Assembly: GCA_025800435.1 (NCBI GenBank)
Contig: JAOXRV010000391.1
Span: forward strand, 1-6,372
Length of the DNA stretch: 6,372 bases
Direction: 5' to 3'
From: Cellvibrionaceae bacterium
Lineage (GTDB): Bacteria; Pseudomonadota; Gammaproteobacteria; Pseudomonadales; Cellvibrionaceae
Shown in pieces: positions 1 through 5,803 of the stretch. Position 1 is the first letter of the stretch; the number at the start of each line of letters is the position of its first letter. A program made the translations under genes and the position numbers. The notes below the pieces were generated by a model that saw only the letters and a list, made by a program, of their open reading frames with translations, did not search any database and was not told where the DNA came from.

Positions 1-1445
1 TTAAGTTTCAATACTCAGAAGAGCTTTCCGATGAAACTTATTTGGGCCTCAGTGATGCGGATTTTAACGCCGATCCAGATCGTCGTTATGGGCTTAGCCA
101 GTTCGATGAAATGAACACTTACCACGCTGGTGCCTATATTCGCCACCGTATTGAGTTGCGCCCAGAACTAAGCCTAAACACCACCATTTACCGCAACCAA
201 TTTAAACGGGATTGGTACAAGGTGAAAGGCGTTGGCGGGCTGATCGACGATGTAAACCAAGGCAATGATAACGCCGCCAATGCCCAGGCCATTCTCAATG
301 GCCAGGCCGATCTAGATAAAGCCGCCGTTAAATACAACAACCGCGACTACACCAGTGAGGGTATTCAAATGACCCTAGACTGGGAGCTGGGCCAGCACCA
401 GCTGGAAATGGGTGCCCGCTACCACGAGGATGACGTCAGCCGCTACCAGCCCGAAGATATTTACCAGCAAATCAATGGCCAGTTGCAATTTGATTATCAA
501 AAGGCTCCCAGCTCCAGCAACAACCGCTACGAAAAAGCTGAGGCCCTGGCCCTGCACCTGATGGACCGCTGGCAGCTGAACGACAAATTGACCTTAAACT
601 TGGGCCTGCGCTACGAAGATATCGATACCGCCCAAACCCGTTACGCCAATGCCGAGCGCAGCGAAGTAGCCTCGCGCCGCAGCAACCAAATTAGCGAGCT
701 GCTCTACAGTGCTGGCGCCACTTACGCCATTAACGATAACTGGCAACTGCTCGGCGGTGTGCACGAAGGCTTCTCCCCCACCTCGCCCAGCGCACGGGAA
801 AATATCGACCCAGAAACCAGCACCAACTACGACTTAGGCCTGCGCTATTTTGGCGAACGCCTGAACGCTTCGGTGATTGGTTTTTACAGCGACTTTGCCA
901 GCAGCGTTACCAACTGCTCGGTGGCCCGTCCCTGTGGCGATCAAACCAGCGGCGCGCGCAGCCAGGGCGAGGCCGAGGTCCAAGGCCTTGAGGTCACCGC
1001 CTCTGCCCAGTTATACCAAGGCGACAATCTGAGCATTCCCCTGCAGCTCAGCTACACCTATACGGATGCAGAAATTACCAACCCCAAAGATGGCGACAAC
1101 CTAGCCGGTGATGTTTATGCCTATGTACCCGAAAACCAGTTTTACACCCAGCTAGGGGTCGAGCTGGACAATGGCATAGCCGGCTACCTCAGCGCCAGCT
1201 ACGTGGATGAAATGTGCACCGATAACCTAGCCTGTGGCCGCAACGGCGTAGACCAGCGTTTTATTTATACCGACGATTACTGGGTGGTGGATGTTTCCGG
1301 CCACTGGCAAGTGAACCCCAGCACCAAGCTGTATCTAAAAGTCGACAACCTACTGGATAAACGCGCAATTGTTTCCCGCCACCCCGACGGCGCCCGCCCC
1401 AATAAGCCGCGCAGCGCGAGCATTGGCGTAAGCTTCAATTTTTAA
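1..1445 (+). CDS. TonB-dependent receptor, FecA-like (C-terminal part, 5' end outside window)
   Basis: Outer-membrane beta-barrel transporter that takes up a ligand, usually a ferric chelate, using energy from TonB-ExbBD. The reading frame is open from base 3, so the gene enters from the left and about 480 residues of the barrel are present; the plug domain and TonB box are missing. The segment at 30-90 reads SDETYLGLSDADFNADPDRRY, a stretch typical of FecA-like receptors. The rest shows alternating amphipathic strands (e.g. LTLNLGLRYEDID, YDLGLRYFGERLNASVIGFYSDF) and a final strand LYLKVDNLLDKR...SIGVSFNF. The last residue is Phe, the signal recognised by the BAM complex. Two CX5CG pairs (codons at 915-935 and 1215-1235) lie in probable surface loops and may be disulfides. 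The family assignment is secure; the substrate cannot be told. The TTG at 42 is merely internal, not a start. Confidence 0.93.
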   Translation, partial: KFQYSEELSDETYLGLSDADFNADPDRRYGLSQFDEMNTYHAGAYIRHRIELRPELSLNTTIYRNQFKRDWYKVKGVGGLIDDVNQGNDNAANAQAILNGQADLDKAAVKYNNRDYTSEGIQMTLDWELGQHQLEMGARYHEDDVSRYQPEDIYQQINGQLQFDYQKAPSSSNNRYEKAEALALHLMDRWQLNDKLTLNLGLRYEDIDTAQTRYANAERSEVASRRSNQISELLYSAGATYAINDNWQLLGGVHEGFSPTSPSARENIDPETSTNYDLGLRYFGERLNASVIGFYSDFASSVTNCSVARPCGDQTSGARSQGEAEVQGLEVTASAQLYQGDNLSIPLQLSYTYTDAEITNPKDGDNLAGDVYAYVPENQFYTQLGVELDNGIAGYLSASYVDEMCTDNLACGRNGVDQRFIYTDDYWVVDVSGHWQVNPSTKLYLKVDNLLDKRAIVSRHPDGARPNKPRSASIGVSFNF

Positions 1446-1458
1446 TTAAGCGCACTTA

Positions 1459-1495
1459 TGGCGGCTCTATGAGCCGCCAGTTCAGGCTTTTCTTA
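1459..1495 (+). terminator. Probable intrinsic terminator of the TonB-dependent receptor gene
   Basis: A perfect 9-bp GC-rich stem (TGGCGGCTC at 1459-1467, GAGCCGCCA at 1471-1479) with a TAT loop lies 13 bases after the receptor stop codon. A T-rich run (CTTTTCTT, 1487-1494) follows, about 8 bases from the stem foot, which is further than in a textbook terminator. The hairpin is clear; its role as terminator is inferred from position. Confidence 0.65.
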
Positions 1496-1629
1496 TCTAC
1501 TCTAAAAGATCAAACGTAAATATCTTGGCTACCAATACCAACTTACTGAAGCATTAGTGCTTTCCCCACCCTTTGGCCGATAGCGGCCACGCCATAAGCA
1601 CGGCTCAATAAGCTCATTAAACAAAGCAC

Positions 1630-1653
1630 TATTAACAACGCATTATTAACAAC
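1630..1653 (+). repeat. Tandem direct repeat upstream of hicA
   Basis: TATTAACAAC occurs exactly at 1630-1639 and 1644-1653, a 14-bp period. A degenerate third copy (ATTAAACAAA, 1616-1625) lies one period upstream. The second copy contains the candidate -35 element (TTAACA, 1646-1651). It could be part of the regulator binding region or just AT-rich sequence. Confidence 0.5.
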
Positions 1654-1672
1654 ACATGGCCGTGTGTACAAT
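1646..1672 (+). promoter_or_regulatory. Candidate sigma-70 promoter of hicAB
   Basis: TTAACA (1646-1651, 5 of 6 to TTGACA) and TACAAT (1667-1672, 5 of 6 to TATAAT), with a short 15-base spacer. The transcript would start near 1679, only a few bases before the hicA ATG, so the mRNA would be almost leaderless. This agrees with the lack of a clear Shine-Dalgarno sequence before hicA. Confidence 0.45.
1652..1667. promoter_or_regulatory. Candidate HicB operator (palindrome in promoter spacer)
   Basis: ACACATGGCCGTGTGT is a 16-bp inverted repeat centred on GGCC with a single unmatched pair (T1657 against G1662). It fills the gap between the -35 and -10 elements of the hicAB promoter. HicB carries a ribbon-helix-helix DNA-binding domain, and such antitoxins normally repress their own operon, so this is the natural operator candidate. 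Binding is inferred only. Confidence 0.45.
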
Positions 1673-1685
1673 TGTGTAGATCATT

Positions 1686-1871
1686 ATGAATAGCAGAGCT
1701 ATAATAAAACAGCTTAAAGCAGAAGGCTGGCAGAGAGTCGGGGGTAAGGGTGATCACGAGAAGTATAAACACCCTATAAAACCCGGCCATGTTATCGTGC
1801 CCCACCCCAATAAAAATATTCCAGTGGGCACATTGCGCAATATATACCGGCAAGCCGGTTGGGATTGGTAA
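1686..1871 (+). CDS. hicA: HicA-family mRNA interferase toxin
   Basis: Toxin of a type II toxin-antitoxin pair; HicA proteins cleave mRNA (and tmRNA) and stop translation when free of HicB. The 61-residue product has the whole compact dsRBD-like fold expected for the family: an N-terminal helix with the motif IIKQLKAEGW, then GGKGDHEKYKHP with the conserved catalytic His at residue 24, then the basic strand VIVPHPNKNIPVGTLRNIYRQAG. Usual family length is 55-85 residues. Translation starts at the ATG at 1686; no good ribosome-binding site precedes it, as expected if the transcript is nearly leaderless. The hicB ATG begins one base past the hicA stop, so the two are translationally coupled. The pair lies between unrelated genes and is more AT-rich than its flanks, suggesting lateral acquisition. 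Confidence 0.93.
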   Translation: MNSRAIIKQLKAEGWQRVGGKGDHEKYKHPIKPGHVIVPHPNKNIPVGTLRNIYRQAGWDW

Positions 1872-1872
1872 A

Positions 1873-2265
1873 ATGATCTACCCCGCTTATGTACATTTAG
1901 GTGACAACACCCATGCCCACGGTATCACTCTGCCCGATTTTCAAGGCTGCTTTAGCGCGGCAGATGATTACGCAGATATTCCAAGTAAGGTACAAGAAGC
2001 AGTAGAGCTGCACTTTGAAGGCGAACACTTCGAGTTACCACAGCCATCCAGTATTGAAACACTTGAGCATAGCGGAGAATATACGGGCGGCATTTGGATG
2101 CTGATCGATATCGACACCTCCAAACTCGATACTAGACCAATGCGCCTAAACGTATCTCTACCAACCTACATTGTTAAACAAATGGATGACTATGCTGCAC
2201 AAAACCACCTCAGCCGCAGCGCCTTAATTGTGAAGGCAGCTGAGTATTATTTGGCTGCAAAATAA
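1873..2265 (+). CDS. hicB: HicB-family antitoxin
   Basis: Antitoxin that binds and blocks HicA and probably represses the operon. The 130-residue protein has two parts. Residues 1-80 form the partial RNase H-like HicB fold (MIYPAYVHLG..., with LPDFQGCFSAADD at 20-32 matching the family's xPDxxGCxxxxD motif). Residues 89-130 form a ribbon-helix-helix DNA-binding domain, with the strand MRLNVSLP and helices YIVKQMDDYAAQ and SRSALIVKAAEYYL. I chose the ATG at 1873 rather than the in-frame ATG at 1789: the upstream one lies inside hicA and would add 28 residues unrelated to HicB. The start at 1873 also places it one base after the hicA stop, the usual arrangement. Confidence 0.92.
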   Translation: MIYPAYVHLGDNTHAHGITLPDFQGCFSAADDYADIPSKVQEAVELHFEGEHFELPQPSSIETLEHSGEYTGGIWMLIDIDTSKLDTRPMRLNVSLPTYIVKQMDDYAAQNHLSRSALIVKAAEYYLAAK

Positions 2266-2321
2266 CTGACAAGAAGAAATTAAGAGATGGCCAGCACATA
2301 CATAAGCCGGCCAACACAGTA

Positions 2322-2942
2322 TTAAACTAAACGGCGACGGCGGGCAGCCACAATCAGGGGCATTATAGCGGCCATTAACAGCGCACCCCATACGGGCAAC
2401 ACGGGTACTGCTTGGAGGGTAGATGCACTTGCAGGAAACGGGCTCATGCGAGCTTCAAAGGTGCCAGAGATATTAGAAGCAAGCGCAAAAGTCACCGCAC
2501 CGGCATCGGTATTAATACCGTTCCAGTTATCTACAATAGCAAAATTACTACTGCTCAGTGGGCCAATAGCAGTATCCAGGTTCCAGCCAGTTACACCGAC
2601 ACCCACACCATTATATAAGTCCGCCCCGCCGGAACCACCGCGACTAAAACCAACGGCATCCACACTGCGGTTTACAAACACCCGCGCACTGCTGCTAATG
2701 GTATAAACCGGGCCGCCGGCAAACTGGATCTCGGCTTGGTCTAAATTAACAAAATCCGCACCAGGGCCAGCGGCTTGAATATTACTGGTGTCGCCCTGAC
2801 CTCGAATGGTAAAGGCGGTATCGGTATAACTATCACCACCCACTGTGGCCGTACCGCTACCGCTTATTTCAAAATAAATTGGCGCCGCCCATGTAACGGA
2901 ACTGACCAACATCATTAACGCAACTAACAATATACGTTTCAT
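2322..2942 (-). CDS. Exported protein with IPTLxxWG-CTERM-like sorting tail
   Basis: A 206-residue secreted protein of unknown function. Residues 1-20 (MKRILLVALMMLVSSVTWAA) form a signal peptide cleaved near Ala19/Ala20. The body (21-175) is rich in Gly, Ser, Thr, Ala and Asn with beta-strand character and no recognisable catalytic motif. The C-terminus has three parts: VPVLPVWG (179-186), a hydrophobic segment (187-200) and RRRR (201-204). This is the layout of exosortase-processed proteins, and the motif fits P-x-L-x-x-W-G of the IPTLxxWG-CTERM class better than classical PEP. Such proteins are cut by an exosortase and moved to the cell surface or matrix; no exosortase is in this window. 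The start at 2942 is favoured over an in-frame ATG at 3056 because an AGGAAG-type ribosome site lies just upstream and the signal peptide begins there. The upstream alternative adds 38 residues, 5 of them Cys, ahead of the signal peptide. Confidence 0.8.
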   Translation of the reverse strand: MKRILLVALMMLVSSVTWAAPIYFEISGSGTATVGGDSYTDTAFTIRGQGDTSNIQAAGPGADFVNLDQAEIQFAGGPVYTISSSARVFVNRSVDAVGFSRGGSGGADLYNGVGVGVTGWNLDTAIGPLSSSNFAIVDNWNGINTDAGAVTFALASNISGTFEARMSPFPASASTLQAVPVLPVWGALLMAAIMPLIVAARRRRLV

Positions 2943-2950
2943 GGTAAAAA

Positions 2951-2957
2951 CTTCCTT
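2951..2957 (-). promoter_or_regulatory. Ribosome-binding site deciding the start of the sorting-tail protein
   Basis: Read on the minus strand the sequence is AAGGAAG, within the purine run GAGGAAGGAAG, 8 bases before the ATG at 2942. It supports this start over the longer in-frame ATG at 3056, which lacks such a site. Confidence 0.7.
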
Positions 2958-3096
2958 CCTCTTTATAGACGCGTACAGACACTTGCATGAATCATTGAAC
3001 ATCAAACAAACCACAGCCAAACGACAGAGGCCGGCGCACCATAGCGCAATAACCATGCAGTGCCAATAACTTAAATCAAGATATTTCTGAAAATGC

Positions 3097-3735
3097 CTAA
3101 CTCGGGCGCATACCCGCAGCCAAACAGATCTGATCCACCAAATCCTCCAGGCTTAAATCGCCATTCAAGTGAAACCAGTTAGAGGTTTCGGCCAGCGCGC
3201 CGCGCATAAAATGGCGCAGCAAAAAGGGCTCGACCTGGGTCCAGCCCTGGGCCTTGGCATCGGCCAGCACCTCGCGGTGCAGGCCCTCATAGCGCTGGCG
3301 CAGCTTGAGAATTTCGGCCTGGCTGTCGGCCGACAGGCAGCGCCACTCGGAGGTGAGCAGGGTAAAGCCAACCCCAGAAATGCCGTGAATGGCCTCTAAC
3401 TCGCAGCGCACCAGCGCCCGAAAACGGGCCGGGGTCGTTTCCAGCTTCGCCACCGCCGATTCCATTCGCGCCAGGCAGGTCAGAATCGCCTCGGCCATAA
3501 CCGCTTTAAGAATGCTCTCTTTATTGGGAAAGTGGTGAAAGATACTGCCCGATAAAATACCGACCTCGGCGGCAATATCGCGCACCGTGGTGCCGGCAAA
3601 GCCCTTTTGCTTAAACAGCTGGGCCGATGCCGCCAACAGCCTGCCCTTGGGGGAGGCCGGATCGGTGACCAGGCCCTGGCTGACAAGCTGGGCGAGTTCG
3701 GCTTGCTGGGTTTGACTGGGCTGGGCTTGGCTCAT
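3097..3735 (-). CDS. TetR/AcrR-family transcriptional regulator, KstR2-like DNA-binding domain
   Basis: Probable local repressor of the divergent acyl-CoA operon. The 212-residue protein has a Gln/Ala-rich N-terminal extension (1-28), then the TetR DNA-binding domain (about 30-76): GRLLAASAQLFKQKGFAGTT, then the helix-turn-helix TVRDIAAEVGILSGSIFHHF followed by PNKESIL. The GILSGS-(I/L)-(F/Y)-HHF core strongly recalls KstR2 of actinobacterial sterol degradation. The all-helical C-terminal half (77-212) would bind the ligand, which in KstR2-type and AtuR-type regulators is a CoA ester. It is transcribed away from the BKACE operon, with 287 bp between the start codons. A purine-rich AGAGAG lies about 8 bases before the ATG. 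Two palindromes in the divergent region match the KstR2 consensus, which links the protein to those sites. Family certain; KstR2/AtuR-like role inferred. Confidence 0.9.
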   Translation of the reverse strand: MSQAQPSQTQQAELAQLVSQGLVTDPASPKGRLLAASAQLFKQKGFAGTTVRDIAAEVGILSGSIFHHFPNKESILKAVMAEAILTCLARMESAVAKLETTPARFRALVRCELEAIHGISGVGFTLLTSEWRCLSADSQAEILKLRQRYEGLHREVLADAKAQGWTQVEPFLLRHFMRGALAETSNWFHLNGDLSLEDLVDQICLAAGMRPS

Positions 3736-3779
3736 TGAGCGTCTCTCTTTCTTCTATATACAGGCATAAATTTAAGGCA

Positions 3780-3879
3780 TTGGCTAAAACCGGGCTAAAA
3801 GATCATAGCTGTCGGCGACATTAGCCAAATTTCGGACAAAATAGCCAGGGGGCGCAGTTTACCGCCTAATTTGGCCAAA
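3780..3879. repeat. Nested GGC/GCC inverted repeats in the divergent region
   Basis: TTGGCTAA (3780-3787) pairs with TTAGCCAA (3821-3828). GCCAAATT (3824-3831), sharing bases with the latter, pairs with AATTTGGC (3868-3875). TTTGGCCAAA (3870-3879) is itself a perfect palindrome. Their sequence differs from the CAAGC operators nearby. They lie where the promoter and leader of the tetR gene should be, so they could bind a second regulator or be chance in AT/GGCC-rich sequence. Confidence 0.35.
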
Positions 3880-3906
3880 GGCTGCCTAAAAATTCAAACC
3901 ACCTTA

Positions 3907-3936
3907 TTGACAACCAAGCGCCCGCTTGGTTACTGT
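3907..3936 (+). promoter_or_regulatory. Sigma-70 promoter of the BKACE-SDR-carboxylase operon
   Basis: A perfect -35 TTGACA (3907-3912) and a weaker -10 TACTGT (3931-3936, matching TATAAT at positions 1, 2 and 6) are separated by 18 bases. Transcription would begin near 3943, leaving an ~80-base leader. The spacer is almost exactly filled by the first operator. A weak -10 is not surprising for a tightly regulated catabolic promoter. Confidence 0.55.
3912..3931. promoter_or_regulatory. Operator O1 for the divergent TetR-family repressor
   Basis: Perfect 9-bp inverted repeat, AACCAAGCG (3912-3920) and CGCTTGGTT (3923-3931), spaced by CC. It occupies the promoter spacer between -35 and -10, so a bound repressor would exclude RNA polymerase. 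It shares the pattern ACCAAGC-N4-GCTTGGY with O2. Confidence 0.75.
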
Positions 3937-3948
3937 GGCATTATCAAT

Positions 3949-3970
3949 ACCAAGCGCTTGCTTGGCAAGC
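3949..3970. promoter_or_regulatory. Operator O2, with overlapping palindromes
   Basis: ACCAAGCGCTTGCTTGGC (3949-3966) repeats the O1 pattern 36 bp downstream. It holds the perfect palindrome CAAGCGCTTG (3951-3960), and ACCAAGCGCTTGCT (3949-3962) fits the KstR2 consensus AnCAAGnnCTTGnT as I recall it. A second dyad, GCTTG-G-CAAGC (3960-3970), abuts the first, giving several half-sites in a row. It lies just after the predicted transcription start, so binding could block initiation or early elongation. Confidence 0.7.
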
Positions 3971-4010
3971 ATTGATTGCCACTCAAGTTAAAAACCAGAT
4001 ACCAATAAGC

Positions 4011-4016
4011 GGGAGA
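4011..4016 (+). promoter_or_regulatory. Ribosome-binding site of the BKACE gene
   Basis: GGGAGA lies 6 bases before the ATG at 4023. It decides this start over the in-frame ATT at 3972, which has no such site and overlaps the edge of operator O2. Confidence 0.6.
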
Positions 4017-4022
4017 ACCCCT

Positions 4023-4877
4023 ATGTCCGATAAGGCCGTCATTACCTGTTCCCTAACCGGTGTATTAACCGACCCCAAGCAACACCCGGTGCCCGTTGCC
4101 GTTAAAGAGATGGCCGATTCCGCCCGCGATGCCTATAACGCCGGCGCCAGCTGCATGCATATACACTTTCGCAAGCAGGAGGAAGGCCAGGGCCATATGC
4201 CCAGTTGGGAGCCCGAGGTGGCAGTGGCCATGTCCGACGCCATTCGCGCAGCCTGCCCCGATGTCATGCTCAACTTCACCACCGGCGTGCCCGGCCGCAA
4301 GCAAGAAGGCCCAATGGCCTGTGTGCGCGCCGGCAAACCCGAAATTGCCGCCCTCAATGCGGGCAGCCTTAACTACTTAAAAGTGCGCAGCAATGGCAGC
4401 TGGGCCTGGCCCCCCATGCTGTTCGATAACCCGGTTGAAAAAATTCAAGAAATGCTGGACTGCATGGCCGAGACCGGCACCCGCCCCGAGTTTGAATGCT
4501 TTGACGTGGGTATTGTGCGCTCGGTCAATATGTTCCAAGACGTGGGCATGGTCGATAAAGCCTCCTATAACTTTGTTATGGGTGTCGCCTCCGGTATGCC
4601 TTGCGACCCAGCCCTGCTGGAGTTGGTGGTTGGCTATATGAAGCCCGGCTCCAGCTGGCAGACCACCCTGATCGGCCGCCAGGAAATCTGGGATACCCAT
4701 CGCAAAACCGCCGAGCTCGGTGGCAATCTTCGTACCGGCGTGGAAGACACCTTCTACCTGCCCGACGGCAGCAAAACCAGCGGCAACGGCCAACTGATTG
4801 AAGCCTTGGCCACTGTCGCCCGGGAAGCCGGGCGCGAAGTCGCCAGCCCACAAGAAGCCCGCGAACTGTTCCTGTAA
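4023..4877 (+). CDS. DUF849 beta-keto acid cleavage enzyme (BKACE)
   Basis: First gene of the operon. BKACE enzymes are zinc-dependent and convert a beta-keto acid plus acetyl-CoA into acetoacetate plus a shortened acyl-CoA. The 284-residue product spans the family's TIM-barrel length. The zinc ligands are visible: His46 and His48 in MHIHFR, and Glu241 in RTGVEDTFYLPDG, with Arg237 and Asp242 at the positions of Kce Arg226 and Asp231 (constant +11 offset). Other family motifs are NFTTG (84-88), KPEIAALNAGSLNY (105-118) and PEFECFD (155-161). The usual HxHxRD is HIHFRK here, and the stretch after it is longer and charged, so the substrate pocket differs from lysine-pathway Kce. The SDR gene begins 13 bases after its stop. 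In this context the substrate is probably a branched or terpenoid 3-oxo acid; that is inference. Carnitine- or lysine-pathway roles fit the neighbours poorly. Confidence 0.9.
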   Translation: MSDKAVITCSLTGVLTDPKQHPVPVAVKEMADSARDAYNAGASCMHIHFRKQEEGQGHMPSWEPEVAVAMSDAIRAACPDVMLNFTTGVPGRKQEGPMACVRAGKPEIAALNAGSLNYLKVRSNGSWAWPPMLFDNPVEKIQEMLDCMAETGTRPEFECFDVGIVRSVNMFQDVGMVDKASYNFVMGVASGMPCDPALLELVVGYMKPGSSWQTTLIGRQEIWDTHRKTAELGGNLRTGVEDTFYLPDGSKTSGNGQLIEALATVAREAGREVASPQEARELFL

Positions 4878-4881
4878 GAGG
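4876..4881 (+). promoter_or_regulatory. Ribosome-binding site of the SDR gene, overlapping the BKACE stop
   Basis: AAGAGG starts inside the TAA stop of the upstream gene and ends 9 bases before the ATG at 4891, indicating co-translation within one transcript. Confidence 0.65.
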
Positions 4882-4890
4882 TAACGCAAC

Positions 4891-5766
4891 ATGTCTTACC
4901 AATCCACCCTAGCGGCCGGCAGCTTTGCCGGCCAAACCATTGTGGTCACCGGCGGCGGCAGCGGCATCGGTCGTTGCACCGCCCACGAGCTGGCCAGCCT
5001 CGGCGCCAAGGTGCTACTGCTGGGGCGCACCCTTGAAAAGCTGGAAAAAGTCGCCGCCGAAATCGCCGAAGACGGCGGTGTGGCCGAGTGCTATAGCCTC
5101 GATATTCGCGACGAAGAAAAAGTGACCGCCACCGTCAGCGCCATGCTCGAAAACAATGCGCGTATCCACGGCCTGGTTAACAATGCCGGCGGCCAGTTCC
5201 CCTCGCCCTTAGAGGCCATCAGCCAAAACGGTTTTGAAACCGTGGTGCGTTCCAATTTAGTGGGTGGTTTTTTAATGGCGCGGGAGCTGTACAAACAGCA
5301 CTTCCAGGCCAATGGCGGCAATATTGTTAACGTCACCGCCGACAACCTCAACGGCATGCCCGGCATGGGCCACTCCGGTGCCGCCCGCGCCGGCATGGAA
5401 AATTTTACCAAAACCGCCGCCTGGGAGTGGGGCCGCTACGGCGTGCGCGTCAACGCAGTCGCCCCCGGTTGGGTCGCCTCCTCGGGTTTTGATACCTACC
5501 CGGATTGGATGAAAGAAGGCATTCGCAACCTAAAAAACCACGTGCCCCTGGGGCGTATTGCCAGCGAGGCCGAGATCGCCTCGGTAATGTGCTTTTTATT
5601 GAGCAAAGGCGCCAATTTTATTTCTGGCCAGGTATTGCGGGTCGACGGCGCCGCCAGCTTCGGCTCGGCCCAGGCGGTGTTCCCATTGCCACCGGGCAAG
5701 CGCGACAACAGCCAAACTTATAACGGTTTCCACCGCGCCGAACTGCCACAAGTTCTTAAAGATTAA
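4891..5766 (+). CDS. SDR-family oxidoreductase, enoyl-CoA reductase-like, AtuB/AtuG-related
   Basis: NAD(P)-dependent short-chain dehydrogenase/reductase of 291 residues. The Rossmann motif TGGGSGIG is at 20-27, a basic residue (Arg46 in LLLGR) after the second strand suggests NADPH, DIRD is at 71-74, NNAG at 97-100, and VRVNAVAPGW at 185-194. The active site is not classical. Where YxxxK is expected the sequence is Ser162-GAA-Arg166 (GHSGAARAGM), and no normal catalytic Ser is seen in NVTADN. The HSGAARAG stretch recalls peroxisomal trans-2-enoyl-CoA reductase and 2,4-dienoyl-CoA reductase, and also the SDRs of acyclic-terpene utilisation. So it probably acts on an unsaturated acyl-CoA rather than an alcohol. 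A C-terminal extension after residue 256 ends NGFHRAELPQVLKD. It lies 13 bases after the BKACE stop and 37 before the carboxylase start, in one operon. SDR family certain, substrate inferred. Confidence 0.88.
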   Translation: MSYQSTLAAGSFAGQTIVVTGGGSGIGRCTAHELASLGAKVLLLGRTLEKLEKVAAEIAEDGGVAECYSLDIRDEEKVTATVSAMLENNARIHGLVNNAGGQFPSPLEAISQNGFETVVRSNLVGGFLMARELYKQHFQANGGNIVNVTADNLNGMPGMGHSGAARAGMENFTKTAAWEWGRYGVRVNAVAPGWVASSGFDTYPDWMKEGIRNLKNHVPLGRIASEAEIASVMCFLLSKGANFISGQVLRVDGAASFGSAQAVFPLPPGKRDNSQTYNGFHRAELPQVLKD

Positions 5767-5803
5767 ACCCAAGCAAGATTACTAGATCCAGTGAGTGCAT
5801 CCT

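Noticed and set aside
1549..1589. Small hairpins AAGCA-TTAG-TGCTT and TGGCCG-ATAG-CGGCCA between the receptor and hicA
   Set aside because: Short stems, no T tract and no RNA family I recognise; may be chance.
1789..1872. Longer HicB start inside hicA
   Set aside because: The added 28 residues are an out-of-frame reading of hicA and not part of the HicB fold.
2286..2314. TGGCC...GGCCA as a bidirectional terminator between hicB and the convergent gene
   Set aside because: Only 5 bp of stem with a loop of over 15 bases and no T tract.
2962..2967. TATAAA on the minus strand as -10 for the sorting-tail gene
   Set aside because: It would start the transcript inside the ribosome-binding site and has no good -35; the real promoter is probably elsewhere in 2970-3096.
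2943..3056. 38-residue N-terminal extension of the sorting-tail protein
   Set aside because: It would bury the signal peptide, has 5 Cys, and lacks a ribosome site, whereas a strong one precedes the ATG at 2942.
4377..4892. 171-residue minus-strand reading frame opposite the BKACE gene
   Set aside because: Antisense shadow of a well-supported DUF849 gene with GC-rich third positions; no family motif and no ribosome site.
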